From positions 221,859 to 285,858 of the forward strand of contig NZ_JACJOO010000084.1 in the NCBI RefSeq assembly GCF_014695575.1: DNA of 64,000 nt, read 5' to 3'. The position numbers and the translations under genes are program-made. Shown in pieces: positions 54,481 through 62,415 of the stretch; the first letter of the stretch is position 1, and every line of letters begins with the position of its first letter. The notes under the pieces are model-generated. The model ran no database searches. It saw only the letters and a list, made by a program, of their open reading frames with translations, and was not told the origin of the DNA. This DNA comes from Leptolyngbya sp. FACHB-8 (GTDB lineage: Bacteria > Cyanobacteriota > Cyanobacteriia > Elainellales > Elainellaceae).

Positions 54481-54513
54481 CTTAAGAGTGGCAGCTCTGC
54501 CGCCACTCTTAAG
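54481..54513. repeat. Hairpin bordering family B element B6
   Basis: Arms CTTAAGAGTGGC / GCCACTCTTAAG with a 9-nt loop. Its right arm supplies the TAAG of the B6 target site. Confidence 0.6.
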
Positions 54514-54515
54514 TA

Positions 54516-54625
54516 ACCTCACTTCGGGATAAGCTGAAGTGCTCATTTTGGTGTGCGCGAAGCACATACCAAAATGGGCGTTTTCGAGTACCGTGCAACA
54601 CGCGGCACTCGAAAACGCGCTTTCA
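54516..54625 (+). mobile_element. Family B MITE, right end lost (copy B6)
   Basis: Starts ACCTCACTTCGGGATAAG after TAAGTA (54510-54515). Both inner hairpins are present but degraded (first apex GCGCGAAGCAC). It breaks at about 54616, where family A copy A6 is inserted; the usual right terminus is absent beyond A6. Confidence 0.65.
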
Positions 54626-54756
54626 CAGCAATTCTCATTTTGAAATCAGGCCCGACAACCGCGCGCAAAGGCGCGCGGTTGTCGGGCATCAAAGCCAAGA
54701 GTTCACGCCCTACAGGCGTGAACTCTTGGCTTTGATGCCCATACTGAGAATTGTTG
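54626..54756 (+). mobile_element. Family A MITE (copy A6, 131 bp), nested in B6
   Basis: Ends CAGCAATTCTCA / TGAGAATTGTTG, flanked by GCGCTTTCA (54617-54625) and GCCCTTTCA (54757-54765), 8 of 9 identical. Hairpin 1 has a GCGCAAAGGCGC apex. Insertion into a family B copy gives relative age. Confidence 0.87.
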
Positions 54757-54765
54757 GCCCTTTCA

Positions 54766-55027
54766 CCCCATCCACATGTCTAGAACATAGCCCTACTCTC
54801 AATACTCAATAAAAGGTATTGAGTACACGCTCCTTAACGGACGGAAAAAGAGGACTCTGGTTCTGATAAACGGGGGTATCACATATCAGCCTTTGATGAC
54901 GAAGACTAGACAGAAACCCAAAGACATAGCAGGATGTACGGAGTACCTTTGTTTTACTAAGGCTTACTCGTAGATTCAACTAGCCAACTAGAGTTAAACA
55001 AGGGTTTCATGTTCGTAGGTTTATTTG
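54766..55027. other. Intergenic remainder before NUDIX gene
   Basis: A small hairpin (TACTCAATA / TATTGAGTA, about 54801-54825) and otherwise AT-rich DNA; no gene seen. Confidence 0.5.
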
Positions 55028-55585
55028 ATGTCTACCTATCCTGAACTTCCCCAACTGCTCAAGCGGCGGCTATTTTATCAAGGGCGCAAATTTAGCTTTG
55101 AAGTCAATCGTCTACGTCTACCCAATAAGGCCGAAGGCGAAATGGAGTGTATCCGGCACCCAGGTGGTGCTGTCGCCGTACCCTTGACTGAAGACGGCAA
55201 GCTAATTCTTGTCAGACAATATCGTTTTGCCACAGGGCGACGGCTTCTGGAATTTCCGGCAGGCACTCTAGAGACAGGCGAAGATGCCTTAGAAACGGCG
55301 CGACGCGAAATTCAGGAGGAAACGGGCTACAAGGCACACCGATGGGATCGTCTGGGCCAATTTTATGTGGCACCGGGCTATTCCGACGAAATTATCTATT
55401 CTTATTTAGCCCGAGGGCTGGAACTGCTAGAAAATCCCCCCAGTCAGGATGAAGACGAAGATCTGGAAATTGTTTTCATGGGTGTTTCTGAGCTGGAGGA
55501 AGCCATCCTTAACGGCGAAGCGGTGGATGCGAAGTCGATTGCATCGTTGGTGCTGCTCAAGCCTTTTTTGGATAAGGAGGAGTGA
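55028..55585 (+). CDS. NUDIX hydrolase, ADP-ribose pyrophosphatase type
   Basis: 185 aa from ATG at 55028. The NUDIX box is GTLETGEDALETARREIQEE followed by TGY near 83-105. AVAVPLTEDGKLILVRQYRFATGRRLLEFPAG upstream is typical of ADP-ribose/NADH pyrophosphatases (RRLLEFPAG pattern), and the domain-swapped N-terminal strand region is present. Hydrolyses ADP-ribose or related sugar nucleotides. Followed by a degraded family B element. Confidence 0.88.
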   Translation: MSTYPELPQLLKRRLFYQGRKFSFEVNRLRLPNKAEGEMECIRHPGGAVAVPLTEDGKLILVRQYRFATGRRLLEFPAGTLETGEDALETARREIQEETGYKAHRWDRLGQFYVAPGYSDEIIYSYLARGLELLENPPSQDEDEDLEIVFMGVSELEEAILNGEAVDAKSIASLVLLKPFLDKEE

Positions 55586-55653
55586 AGGCTGTCCTCGTAC
55601 CCTCTGCCTTTCTCTGACTTCGCCTGCCTTCTGCCTCCTAGTCCCCTTAAGTT

Positions 55654-55775
55654 AACCCTCAGTTGGGATAAGCTGAGAGCCCATTTTGGTGTGCGCATTA
55701 CAGACGCCAAAATGGGCGTTTTTGAGTGCTGCGCGTTGTACGCCACTCGAAAACGCCCTTCATCCGAAGTCAGGT
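55654..55775 (+). mobile_element. Family B MITE, degraded (copy B5, 122 bp)
   Basis: Ends AACCCTCAGTTGGGATAAG and CCGAAGTCAGGT, flanked by TAAGTT / TAAGCT (5 of 6). Several arm mismatches (apices GCGCATTACAGACGC and GCGTTGTACGC) show decay after insertion. Confidence 0.7.
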
Positions 55776-55807
55776 TAAGCTATATCAGCAGCTAGATTTC
55801 AGGTTTC

Positions 55808-57241
55808 ATGGCGGAGCGAATTCTATTTTGGCATCGGCGAGATTTGCGGATCTCCGACAATGTAGGTTTGGCCCAGGCACGGGAGCGATCGCCCCACGTC
55901 GTCGGAGTTTTCTGCCTGGATCCCGTCATTCTCCAACGGGATGATGTTGCCCCAGCCCGGGTGACGTACATGATAGGTTGCCTGGAGGAATTGCAGCAGC
56001 ACTACGCTCAGGCAGGAAGCCAATTGCTGATTCTACATGATGACCCAACGCGTGGCATCCCTCGATTAGCGACGGCCCTGGGAGTATCTGCCGTTTTCTT
56101 CAACCGCGATGTCGAAATCTATGGGCGGAAGCGCGATCGTACGGTCGCTGCCAATTTGAAGGAAGCTGGAATTGAGTACCAGGCTTTTTGGGATCAACTC
56201 CTGCATCACCCTAAAGAAATTGCAACGGGCGGCGGTTCCCCTTACACGGTTTACAGCCCCTTTTGGAGAAACTGGAGTGGCCGGAGCAAGGCGAATCCCT
56301 ACCCTGCCCTGAGGGCTGCCAAGGGGTTAGATGAAGCCGAGTTAGAAACAGCCAAGCAAGTAGGAGTTCAGGCATTGCCGACTGCGGCCTCCCTGGGCTA
56401 TGGGTGGGACACACCGTTGATCCTGCCTCCCGGCGAAACAGCCGCCCGGGAGCGGCTAGAGTCTTTTTGCGATAGGGCGATCGCCTCCTACGAGGAACAA
56501 CGCAACTTCCCGGCCGTTGAGGGGACGTCAACCCTGAGCGCGGCCTTGAAGTTTGGGGCGATCGGGGTCCGCACCGTATGGGCTGCCACTGTAGAAGCTG
56601 AGCAGCAAAGTCGCAGCGATGAAGCACGAGCCGGCATTCGCACCTGGCAGCAAGAACTGGCCTGGCGCGAGTTCTATCAGCATGCGCTATATAACTTCCC
56701 GGCTCTGGCTGATGGCCCCTACCGGGAACCCTTCCGGCATTTTCCCTGGGAGGACAATGAAGAGCACTTCCAGGCCTGGTGTGAGGGCCGTACTGGCTAC
56801 CCGATTGTGGATGCAGCGATGCGTCAAATGAATGAAATTGGCTGGATGCACAACCGCTGCCGCATGATTGTCGCTAGCTTCCTCACAAAAGATTTGATCA
56901 TTAACTGGCAGCGTGGCGAGAAATACTTCATGCAGCGACTCATGGATGGTGACCAATCTGCCAATAATGGCGGCTGGCAATGGAGCGCTTCTAGCGGCAT
57001 GGATCCCAAACCCCTGCGCATTTTTAACCCTGCCAGTCAGTCCCAAAAATTTGACCCTGACGCCGAATACATCCGTCAATGGGTACCCGAAATTCGCCAT
57101 CTCGACACCGAGTTACTGGTAACTGGGAAGATTTCGCAGCGCGATCGCCATGCTTGCGGCTATCCTGACCCAATCGTGGATCACAAAATTCAGCAGGCCC
57201 TCTTTAAAGAGCGGTACAACCAGCAAAAAGCAGGACTTTAG
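55808..57241 (+). CDS. phrA: Deoxyribodipyrimidine photolyase (class I CPD, 8-HDF type)
   Basis: 477 aa. The N-terminal antenna domain starts [21 protein letters not shown]. The FAD domain shows [36 protein letters not shown], the helix [27 protein letters not shown] and [19 protein letters not shown]. It is close to the Synechococcus 8-HDF photolyase type. It repairs cyclobutane dimers with blue light. The TAG stop (57239-57241) uses the first G of the family D element, so insertion happened at the very end of the gene. Confidence 0.93.
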   Translation: MAERILFWHRRDLRISDNVGLAQARERSPHVVGVFCLDPVILQRDDVAPARVTYMIGCLEELQQHYAQAGSQLLILHDDPTRGIPRLATALGVSAVFFNRDVEIYGRKRDRTVAANLKEAGIEYQAFWDQLLHHPKEIATGGGSPYTVYSPFWRNWSGRSKANPYPALRAAKGLDEAELETAKQVGVQALPTAASLGYGWDTPLILPPGETAARERLESFCDRAIASYEEQRNFPAVEGTSTLSAALKFGAIGVRTVWAATVEAEQQSRSDEARAGIRTWQQELAWREFYQHALYNFPALADGPYREPFRHFPWEDNEEHFQAWCEGRTGYPIVDAAMRQMNEIGWMHNRCRMIVASFLTKDLIINWQRGEKYFMQRLMDGDQSANNGGWQWSASSGMDPKPLRIFNPASQSQKFDPDAEYIRQWVPEIRHLDTELLVTGKISQRDRHACGYPDPIVDHKIQQALFKERYNQQKAGL

Positions 57242-57341
57242 GAGATTTCCAGTAATGAAATTACCCCCAGAATGTTGGTGCTTTGCCCGCTTCGCGGGCA
57301 AAGCACCAACATTCTGGGTAAATTCTTATGCAGAAACCTCC
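57241..57341 (+). mobile_element. Family D MITE (copy D2, 101 bp, 3-bp duplication)
   Basis: Ends GGAGATTTCCAGTAATG and GCAGAAACCTCC, flanked by TTA (57238-57240 and 57342-57344). The hairpin at the centre is identical to that of D1. Its first base completes the photolyase stop codon. Confidence 0.82.
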
Positions 57342-57378
57342 TTAACGGTAGGTAAGAGGTTCTTCTACGCACAATTTG

Positions 57379-57422
57379 CACGAATAGAACCTCACCATTC
57401 TTGTTGAGGTTCTATTCGTGCT
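57379..57422. repeat. Perfect hairpin upstream of phosphoribosyltransferase gene
   Basis: 17-nt arms GCACGAATAGAACCTCA and complement, 10-nt loop. The rest of 57342-57674 holds no credible gene. Confidence 0.65.
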
Positions 57423-57674
57423 CAAGAAGTTTAGGGGCGGCGCGTTCCCAAGCAGGTTCTTCAATACCAGGGCGTACTTTAAAGCAACCTTTAAAGCAAG
57501 GCCCAGCTAACAGAAATGCAACCGGGGACGGACGACGCCAACAGCGTAAGTTTTTAGCATTATCAGTAGGGTATTGTTATCAACACTCCTTCCTGAAGAG
57601 GTTTATTGTGCAACGGATTGCGTCAGCACCATCAACCTCTTCAGGCTTCACACATTCACTCAGGTTGCAGACGT

Positions 57675-58340
57675 ATGTCACGACCGAGACACCACAGCAC
57701 CCTCCTATTCCGCGATCGCCAGGACGCAGGAATTAAACTCGCCCAAAAACTTCAGGCTTACACTCATCAACCTGGCGCACTCGTTCTTGGCCTCCCCCGG
57801 GGTGGGATTCCCGTTGCCTACGAAGTCGCCAAAGCCCTTCGGCTCCCCCTGGATGTCTATGTGGTACGAAAACTAGGGGTACCCGGTCAAGAAGAATTGG
57901 CTATGGGGGCGATCGCTCTCGGCGGCATCACCTACTTTAACGAAGCGCTCGTTGAGCAACTGGAAATTAGCCAAGACGCGATCGCCCAGGTTATTGCTCA
58001 GGAGCGGCAGGAACTGCAACGGCGCGAACAGGTTTATCGAGGCAACCGCCCACCCCTTGAGCTGCGCGATCGCACCATTCTTCTGGTTGATGATGGGCTG
58101 GCCACTGGAGCGACCATGCGGGCTGCAATCCGTTCCCTGAGACTACAAATGCCCCATCAGATAGTCATGGCCGTTCCTGTTGCCGACCCAGGTACCTGCG
58201 CCTCCTTTCAGGGTGAAGCCGATCAGGTTTGCTGTGCCGAAACGCCTCAACCGTTCCGGGCCGTTGGGCTCTGGTACGAAAATTTTGGCCAAACCACAGA
58301 CCAGGAAGTGTGTAACCTGCTCCATCAAGCAGGCCTCTAG
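57675..58340 (+). CDS. Phosphoribosyltransferase-family protein
   Basis: 221 aa from ATG at 57675 (MSRPRHHSTLLFRDRQDAG). The PRPP-binding motif is RTILLVDDGLATGATMRAAI near 140-160. VLGLPRGGIPVAYEVAKALRLPLDV and VRKLGVPGQEELAMGAIA are typical of the DUF/PRT family of cyanobacterial and actinobacterial 'phosphoribosyltransferases' without a known base substrate. Upstream in-frame codons look random. The substrate is unknown. Confidence 0.8.
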   Translation: MSRPRHHSTLLFRDRQDAGIKLAQKLQAYTHQPGALVLGLPRGGIPVAYEVAKALRLPLDVYVVRKLGVPGQEELAMGAIALGGITYFNEALVEQLEISQDAIAQVIAQERQELQRREQVYRGNRPPLELRDRTILLVDDGLATGATMRAAIRSLRLQMPHQIVMAVPVADPGTCASFQGEADQVCCAETPQPFRAVGLWYENFGQTTDQEVCNLLHQAGL

Positions 58341-58351
58341 AGCTCACTGGG

Positions 58352-58393
58352 AAGGTTGATTTTTTGTACCAAAGGGCACGAAAAATCAACCTT
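58352..58393 (+). terminator. Hairpin after the phosphoribosyltransferase gene
   Basis: About 19-nt arms with two mismatches (AAGGTTGATTTTT core); 11 nt past the stop. Confidence 0.55.
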
Positions 58394-58601
58394 TTCAACG
58401 TTCTTTAGGCAGGGATATCAATAGCAAGCACAGGGTTAAGCACTTAACTCTCCCTTTGCTATACAAAAACTACTTATAAGCTCCAAAACCTTACAAGCTT
58501 TTTTAAATGTGTTGGAACTTACCTCAACTAAAATGATTCAGAATATCCAGATAGATAATCCACATACCTGATTGATTCACGCAAAATACGTGCTCAGTAC
58601 C

Positions 58602-59093
58602 ATGACTCAGTCATCTCGTTCCCTGGCTATCCCCGTTCATCCACGCATTTCACGTTGGCTTACAATTAGCGCACTGTCTGCCACTGGTTTGCTGATGGGC
58701 TGGGTACCCAATCTCTCCCTGACCCCCAACGTTGCCATTATGGGGCAAAGCGCTCAGGCTCAAGCAGCCATTAGCGATGCCGACATCCGCAACTACGCCC
58801 GCTCCGTTCTAACCATTGAGTCGCGACGGCAAGAAGCACTACAGAACCTACGCAACGCTTCACCCAACCAGCAAGTTCCGAACATTCGATGCAATGATCG
58901 AAACAGCCTTAATGGGTTACCCCGCCAGGCTCGGACAATTGCTGTTGAGTATTGCACCGTATCTCAGCAGGTGGTGGAACAAAATAGCCTGACGATTCAG
59001 AGATTTAACCAGATCACGGCTGCCCAACAGGGCGATCGCAACCTGGCCCAGCGTATTCAGCAAGAACTCATCCGCCTTCAACAAAACCGTTAA
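58602..59093 (+). CDS. DUF4168-like secreted protein
   Basis: 163 aa from ATG at 58602. A signal peptide or anchor (WLTISALSATGLLMGWVPNL) ends near AQAQA at about residue 55. The mature helical part ISDADIRNYARSVLTIESRRQEAL with two Cys matches the DUF4168 pattern seen in cyanobacteria. Probably periplasmic. The function is unknown. Confidence 0.68.
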   Translation: MTQSSRSLAIPVHPRISRWLTISALSATGLLMGWVPNLSLTPNVAIMGQSAQAQAAISDADIRNYARSVLTIESRRQEALQNLRNASPNQQVPNIRCNDRNSLNGLPRQARTIAVEYCTVSQQVVEQNSLTIQRFNQITAAQQGDRNLAQRIQQELIRLQQNR

Positions 59094-59113
59094 TACTAAA
59101 CGTCAGAAATCAA

Positions 59114-59164
59114 CCCATATTTGAAGGTGGGGGGTGCGAAGCATCCCCCACCTTCAAATATGGG
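59114..59164 (+). terminator. Hairpin with GCGAAGC apex after the DUF4168-like gene
   Basis: 24-nt arms with one mismatch, apex GGTGC-GAA-GCATC; 20 nt past the stop. Confidence 0.6.
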
Positions 59165-59205
59165 CATGCTTCGCACATCCAAAACGATCGTTTTCGATCT
59201 ACTGA

Positions 59206-59327
59206 ACGTCAGTTTGGGATAAGCCGAACCGCCCATTATTGCGTGCGCGACGCGCACGCAATAATGGGCTTTTTCGAGTGCCGCGCGAAGCGCGGCACTC
59301 GAAAAAGCCCTTAACCCGAACTGAGGT
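59206..59327 (+). mobile_element. Family B MITE (copy B3, 122 bp, 6-bp duplication)
   Basis: Ends ACGTCAGTTTGGGATAAG and CTTAACCCGAACTGAGGT, flanked by TACTGA (59200-59205 and 59328-59333). Interior nearly identical to B2 at 53623. Confidence 0.9.
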
Positions 59328-59362
59328 TACTGAGATTAACTTTGTTGACAATTTGAGAATGG

Positions 59363-59471
59363 TATCGAGCATGAATATAGCGAGTTTCATGCTCGATAGC
59401 GCTACGTATTCAGGAAAAAGAAGTTTGTTTTTGAGCAGCCTCGCTCCACACAACTCTTCAAAAATAAACCC
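59363..59471. repeat. Two hairpins downstream of the 121-aa gene
   Basis: 59363-59398: 13-nt arms TATCGAGCATGAA and complement. About 59424-59470: imperfect GTTTGTTTTTGA / TCAAAAATAAAC. Confidence 0.5.
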
Positions 59472-59558
59472 TAACCAGGCGGCGTAAGACCATCAATTTT
59501 CAAACAGTTCTTAGAGAGCAGTGAATAGCCCAATAGGCAAGACATGTCGTTCATCCCT

Positions 59559-59924
59559 TTACCCAAGCACCGCAGAAAGCTCATCCACCGGGCGAAGCAA
59601 GCCGCGACATACAGCTCGTAAGATGCGATCGATCGCCTGCCGTTCTTCTTCCGCCAAATCTTCTTCAAAAATTGCGGCCATCAAGCCATAACGGTCGGCG
59701 ATGGTAATAACTCCTGTAGCACTGGTTTGGGCAAACAATTCCGCTAAGGCACCAGGAATGAGTTGCAGAGGAGGGAGCATAAGATGTTTCACCATAGTGC
59801 TGAAGGAATCGGCCAAGTCAAGCGACATTTTTAGGATGTTCTCACTATCGGCTGTCTGGCCGTTATCTTCGGTGATTGATCCCCATTTATCCAGTGATTC
59901 CCCTCCGGTTTTCCAGTGACACAA
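59559..59924 (-). CDS. Conserved hypothetical protein
   Basis: 121 aa; the N-terminal ~20 residues are weak and the start may be later. The core SLDLADSFSTMVKHLMLPPLQLIPGALAELF and TSATGVITIADRYGLMAAIFEEDLAEEERQAIDRILR suggests a helical regulator-like domain. I do not recognise a family. Confidence 0.55.
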   Translation of the reverse strand: MCHWKTGGESLDKWGSITEDNGQTADSENILKMSLDLADSFSTMVKHLMLPPLQLIPGALAELFAQTSATGVITIADRYGLMAAIFEEDLAEEERQAIDRILRAVCRGLLRPVDELSAVLG

Positions 59925-59969
59925 ATCGTAACTTTCGGTGACTTGAGGCCGCTTCCATAGTGATCTAGA

Positions 59970-60923
59970 TCACGGCGATCGCTCAATCACAGCCAGAGCG
60001 GACTTAACAGGACGCTGAACCCATTGCCCCTCTGCATTCACCCGCCCATAAAACGTATTGCCCTGGAAAAACAGCGACGCCGAACTGCCACCATCCAAAT
60101 TAAGAGCTTCCACTGCCCCCTGAGACGCTAGAAACTGTGCCATCTCAGGCAACGTAATCCCTGAACTTTGCGGTGCTTCAGGACGCTGAGCCGCCATGAC
60201 CAGCAGCAAGTCGCCCTCGGCGGTGATGCCCACTGCACTGCGGGCATTGGGGCGATCGCTCCCAATGGCATCCCGTACCACCCGACCGTTCACCACCTCC
60301 CGGAATCCTTCCGTCTCCAGATCCAGGGAAGGCAACAGCCGAGGTCCAGCTCCAATCGCATCTTGTTGCTGGCAACCGGGTGGCACTGGATCCTGATGGC
60401 GGGCGATACTGTAGCGCACCTCTCCACCACACAGCGATCGCCGCAGCTCAGAGCGATTCAGAATACGATCCAGATAGGCCGTTAAATCTGGATTTCCCAT
60501 CAGCCGCGAGTTTTGACGTGGATCAGCCACTAGAGCACCATTCACCGTAATGGCTGATGTGGTGAGCTGATTGGCTGGATCAAAAAAGCCAGCATTAATC
60601 AGGGCGATCGCCGCTCCATCTCCGCCCCCATTCCCGGCAAACTGTGGCAACAGGCTGAGCCGCTCTGTCACTCGGGGCACCACCTGCCAACGCCCGCCAA
60701 CGGGTACACGAACAAGATGAATTACCGATCGTGCTGTCTCGTAGCGATGATATTCAGGTTGTCGATCTTGAACGGGAAGGGCGATCGCTTGTTGGGTATG
60801 GGTGCCGAGCTCGGTAGGAGAGCGCTGTGCCAACCAGGTCGTGCAAGCCGTTAATAAGGAGACGGCACTTGCCAGGGTGGCGATCGCAAGTCCACCTTTA
60901 ATTAGCCGATAGGAATGTCTCAT
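59970..60923 (-). CDS. Phosphodiester glycosidase family lipoprotein (NAGPA-like)
   Basis: 317 aa. Signal peptide with lipobox LLTAC (Cys27). NAGPA-domain motifs: ALINAGFFDPANQLTTSAITVNG near 105-125, SAVGITAEGDLLLVMA near 230, and the family-defining ALNLDGGSSASLFF near 275. Related enzymes remove GlcNAc from phosphodiesters (human uncovering enzyme) or act on wall teichoic-type linkages in bacteria. It is presumably extracytoplasmic. Confidence 0.85.
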   Translation of the reverse strand: MRHSYRLIKGGLAIATLASAVSLLTACTTWLAQRSPTELGTHTQQAIALPVQDRQPEYHRYETARSVIHLVRVPVGGRWQVVPRVTERLSLLPQFAGNGGGDGAAIALINAGFFDPANQLTTSAITVNGALVADPRQNSRLMGNPDLTAYLDRILNRSELRRSLCGGEVRYSIARHQDPVPPGCQQQDAIGAGPRLLPSLDLETEGFREVVNGRVVRDAIGSDRPNARSAVGITAEGDLLLVMAAQRPEAPQSSGITLPEMAQFLASQGAVEALNLDGGSSASLFFQGNTFYGRVNAEGQWVQRPVKSALAVIERSP

Positions 60924-60987
60924 AAATCATCTCGTCCTCTTCTTCAAATAGTCGCCCAAACTAACAAGCCCCTGACTCCACAATTCA

Positions 60988-61060
60988 ATTAAGCATAGGA
61001 CCCCCAAGGCTGTACCGCTCACGGAGTGAGCAGCACAGAATTGGAGGTCCTATGCTTAAT
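60988..61060. repeat. Hairpin with nested inner hairpin
   Basis: Outer arms ATTAAGCATAGGACC and complement (one bulge); inner GCTCAC-GGA-GTGAGC. Confidence 0.65.
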
Positions 61061-61167
61061 CATAACCACCTACCCAAGAGGGATGGATGTAGAGATTTTT
61101 CTCGCATCCGTTTGCCCTCACCAAATCAGAAAATACTGTCATTTTATTCATCAATAATTCACTTTTA

Positions 61168-61268
61168 CAGCGCTTTGCGATTGAATCAGCCACGGTTGTT
61201 TTTGTGAGAGCCGCGTTCCGTGCGGCTCTCACAAAAACAACCAGATTTTAAGCGCTTGAAAAGCGCTG
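61168..61268 (-). mobile_element. Family C MITE (copy C3, 101 bp, TA duplication)
   Basis: Reverse orientation relative to C1. Ends CAGCGCTTTGCGATTG and GCGCTTGAAAAGCGCTG, flanked by TA (61166-61167, 61269-61270). Same hairpin as C1/C2 with minor apex differences. Confidence 0.85.
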
Positions 61269-61460
61269 TAAATTGGGCTCTGAGCTGCAATATTACGCTT
61301 AGTGCAGGTTACAATTTCATGCTGTTCGGCAATATGGCGTTGGATCTTAATCAATTTGCCGATTCCAGCAACTTTAGCGATAGTTTGTCTGAGGCTTGGA
61401 ACGCAGTACCGTCACATGTCACGGTCCATCCCTAGGTTTTCAGATTTGCTTCTAATTCAT

Positions 61461-61521
61461 TAGACCTCCTGCGTGAATCGTTGCGCGGCGCAGCCGCGCA
61501 ACGATTCACGCAGGAGGTCTA
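61461..61521. repeat. 61-bp perfect palindrome
   Basis: 29-nt perfect arms around GCA; apex GGC-GCA-GCC. A second hairpin follows at 61538-61580 (arms GGCAAAAGAGGGTGT). Confidence 0.85.
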
Positions 61522-61607
61522 TTACTCACGGTTCAACGGCAAAAGAGGGTGTAGAGCCGAGTTCCACACCCCCTTTTGCCACAATATAGCCTTGGCCCTG
61601 TTAGCTA

Positions 61608-61729
61608 ACCTGAGTTCGGGTTAAGGGCCTTTTCGAGTGCCGCGCAACGCGCGGCACTCGAAAAGGCTCATTTTGGCGTGCACATAGTGCACACCAAAAT
61701 GAGCACTTCAGCTTATCCCGAACTGATGT
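61608..61729 (-). mobile_element. Family B MITE (copy B4, 122 bp)
   Basis: Reverse orientation: starts ACCTGAGTTCGGGTTAAG and ends CTTATCCCGAACTGATGT. Left flank TAGCTA; the right flank shows TAACTA after two extra bases, so the duplication is imperfect. Both hairpins are intact. Confidence 0.78.
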
Positions 61730-61791
61730 CCTAACTAACAGGACGGTAGCAATAACGTACCAACATTTGGCAGACGTGTTGAGAATTAAAA

Positions 61792-61818
61792 AGCAACCAC
61801 CTGTAATAGGTGGTTGCT
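61792..61818 (-). terminator. Terminator of the RRM gene
   Basis: Arms AGCAACCACCT / AGGTGGTTGCT, 5-nt loop, then TTTTTAATT on the minus strand; 40 nt past the stop. Confidence 0.75.
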
Positions 61819-61857
61819 GAAAACCTTATAGGCTAATGGGCAAATAGCTTTGCAGTC

Positions 61858-62190
61858 TTAAAACTGCTCAGAACGGTACCCACCGCCACCTGACTGACGG
61901 TTGTTACCCCAACCGCCGCCGCCACCGCCGCCGCCGGAGCGCCGCTCTTCCCGAGGCCGAGCTTTGTTGACCCGCAGATCGCGGCCCATCCACTCAGCGC
62001 CATCTAATGCTTCGATTGCAGCATCTTCCTCTGCATCCGTAGACATTTCTACAAAGCCGAAACCCCGCTTACGACCAGTTTCCCGGTCGACTGGGAGTTG
62101 TACCCGCTTTACCGTACCATATTCAGCAAAGACGGCTTCAACGTCTTCCTGAGTCGCGGTGTAGGATAGGTTTCCAACGTAAATTGGCAT
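61858..62190 (-). CDS. Glycine-rich RRM RNA-binding protein
   Basis: 110 aa. One RRM: RNP2 IYVGNLSY at residues 3-10 and RNP1 KRGFGFVEM near 43-51, followed by a Gly/Arg tail ([14 protein letters not shown]). This is the cyanobacterial Rbp family, often cold-induced and involved in mRNA localisation or turnover. A ~210-nt leader separates it from the divergent histidine kinase gene; long leaders are usual for rbp mRNAs. Confidence 0.93.
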   Translation of the reverse strand: MPIYVGNLSYTATQEDVEAVFAEYGTVKRVQLPVDRETGRKRGFGFVEMSTDAEEDAAIEALDGAEWMGRDLRVNKARPREERRSGGGGGGGGWGNNRQSGGGGYRSEQF

Positions 62191-62415
62191 TAATCAATTG
62201 TCTCCGAACTTGACTTGACGAAGAGAGAATTGACAGATTCGGAGGCCATGCCTGCTGAAATTGCACAAACTTGTCTCTCGATCGTAACTACTCTCACCGC
62301 AGATTTTAACACGTAATTTTCGAATGAAAAGGGGCTGAAGCTCGATTAGACCCTTTAGACTGAAATTACCCAAAGCCAGAACCCCGCAGCTTTTCACTGG
62401 CTATTATCAGAAATT

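Noticed and set aside
57401..57736. 111-codon frame upstream of the phosphoribosyltransferase
   Set aside because: Runs through a hairpin and overlaps the real gene start; composition is not protein-like.
61220..61435. 71-codon frame starting in family C copy C3
   Set aside because: The first third is element sequence and the rest shows no family resemblance; no ribosome site.
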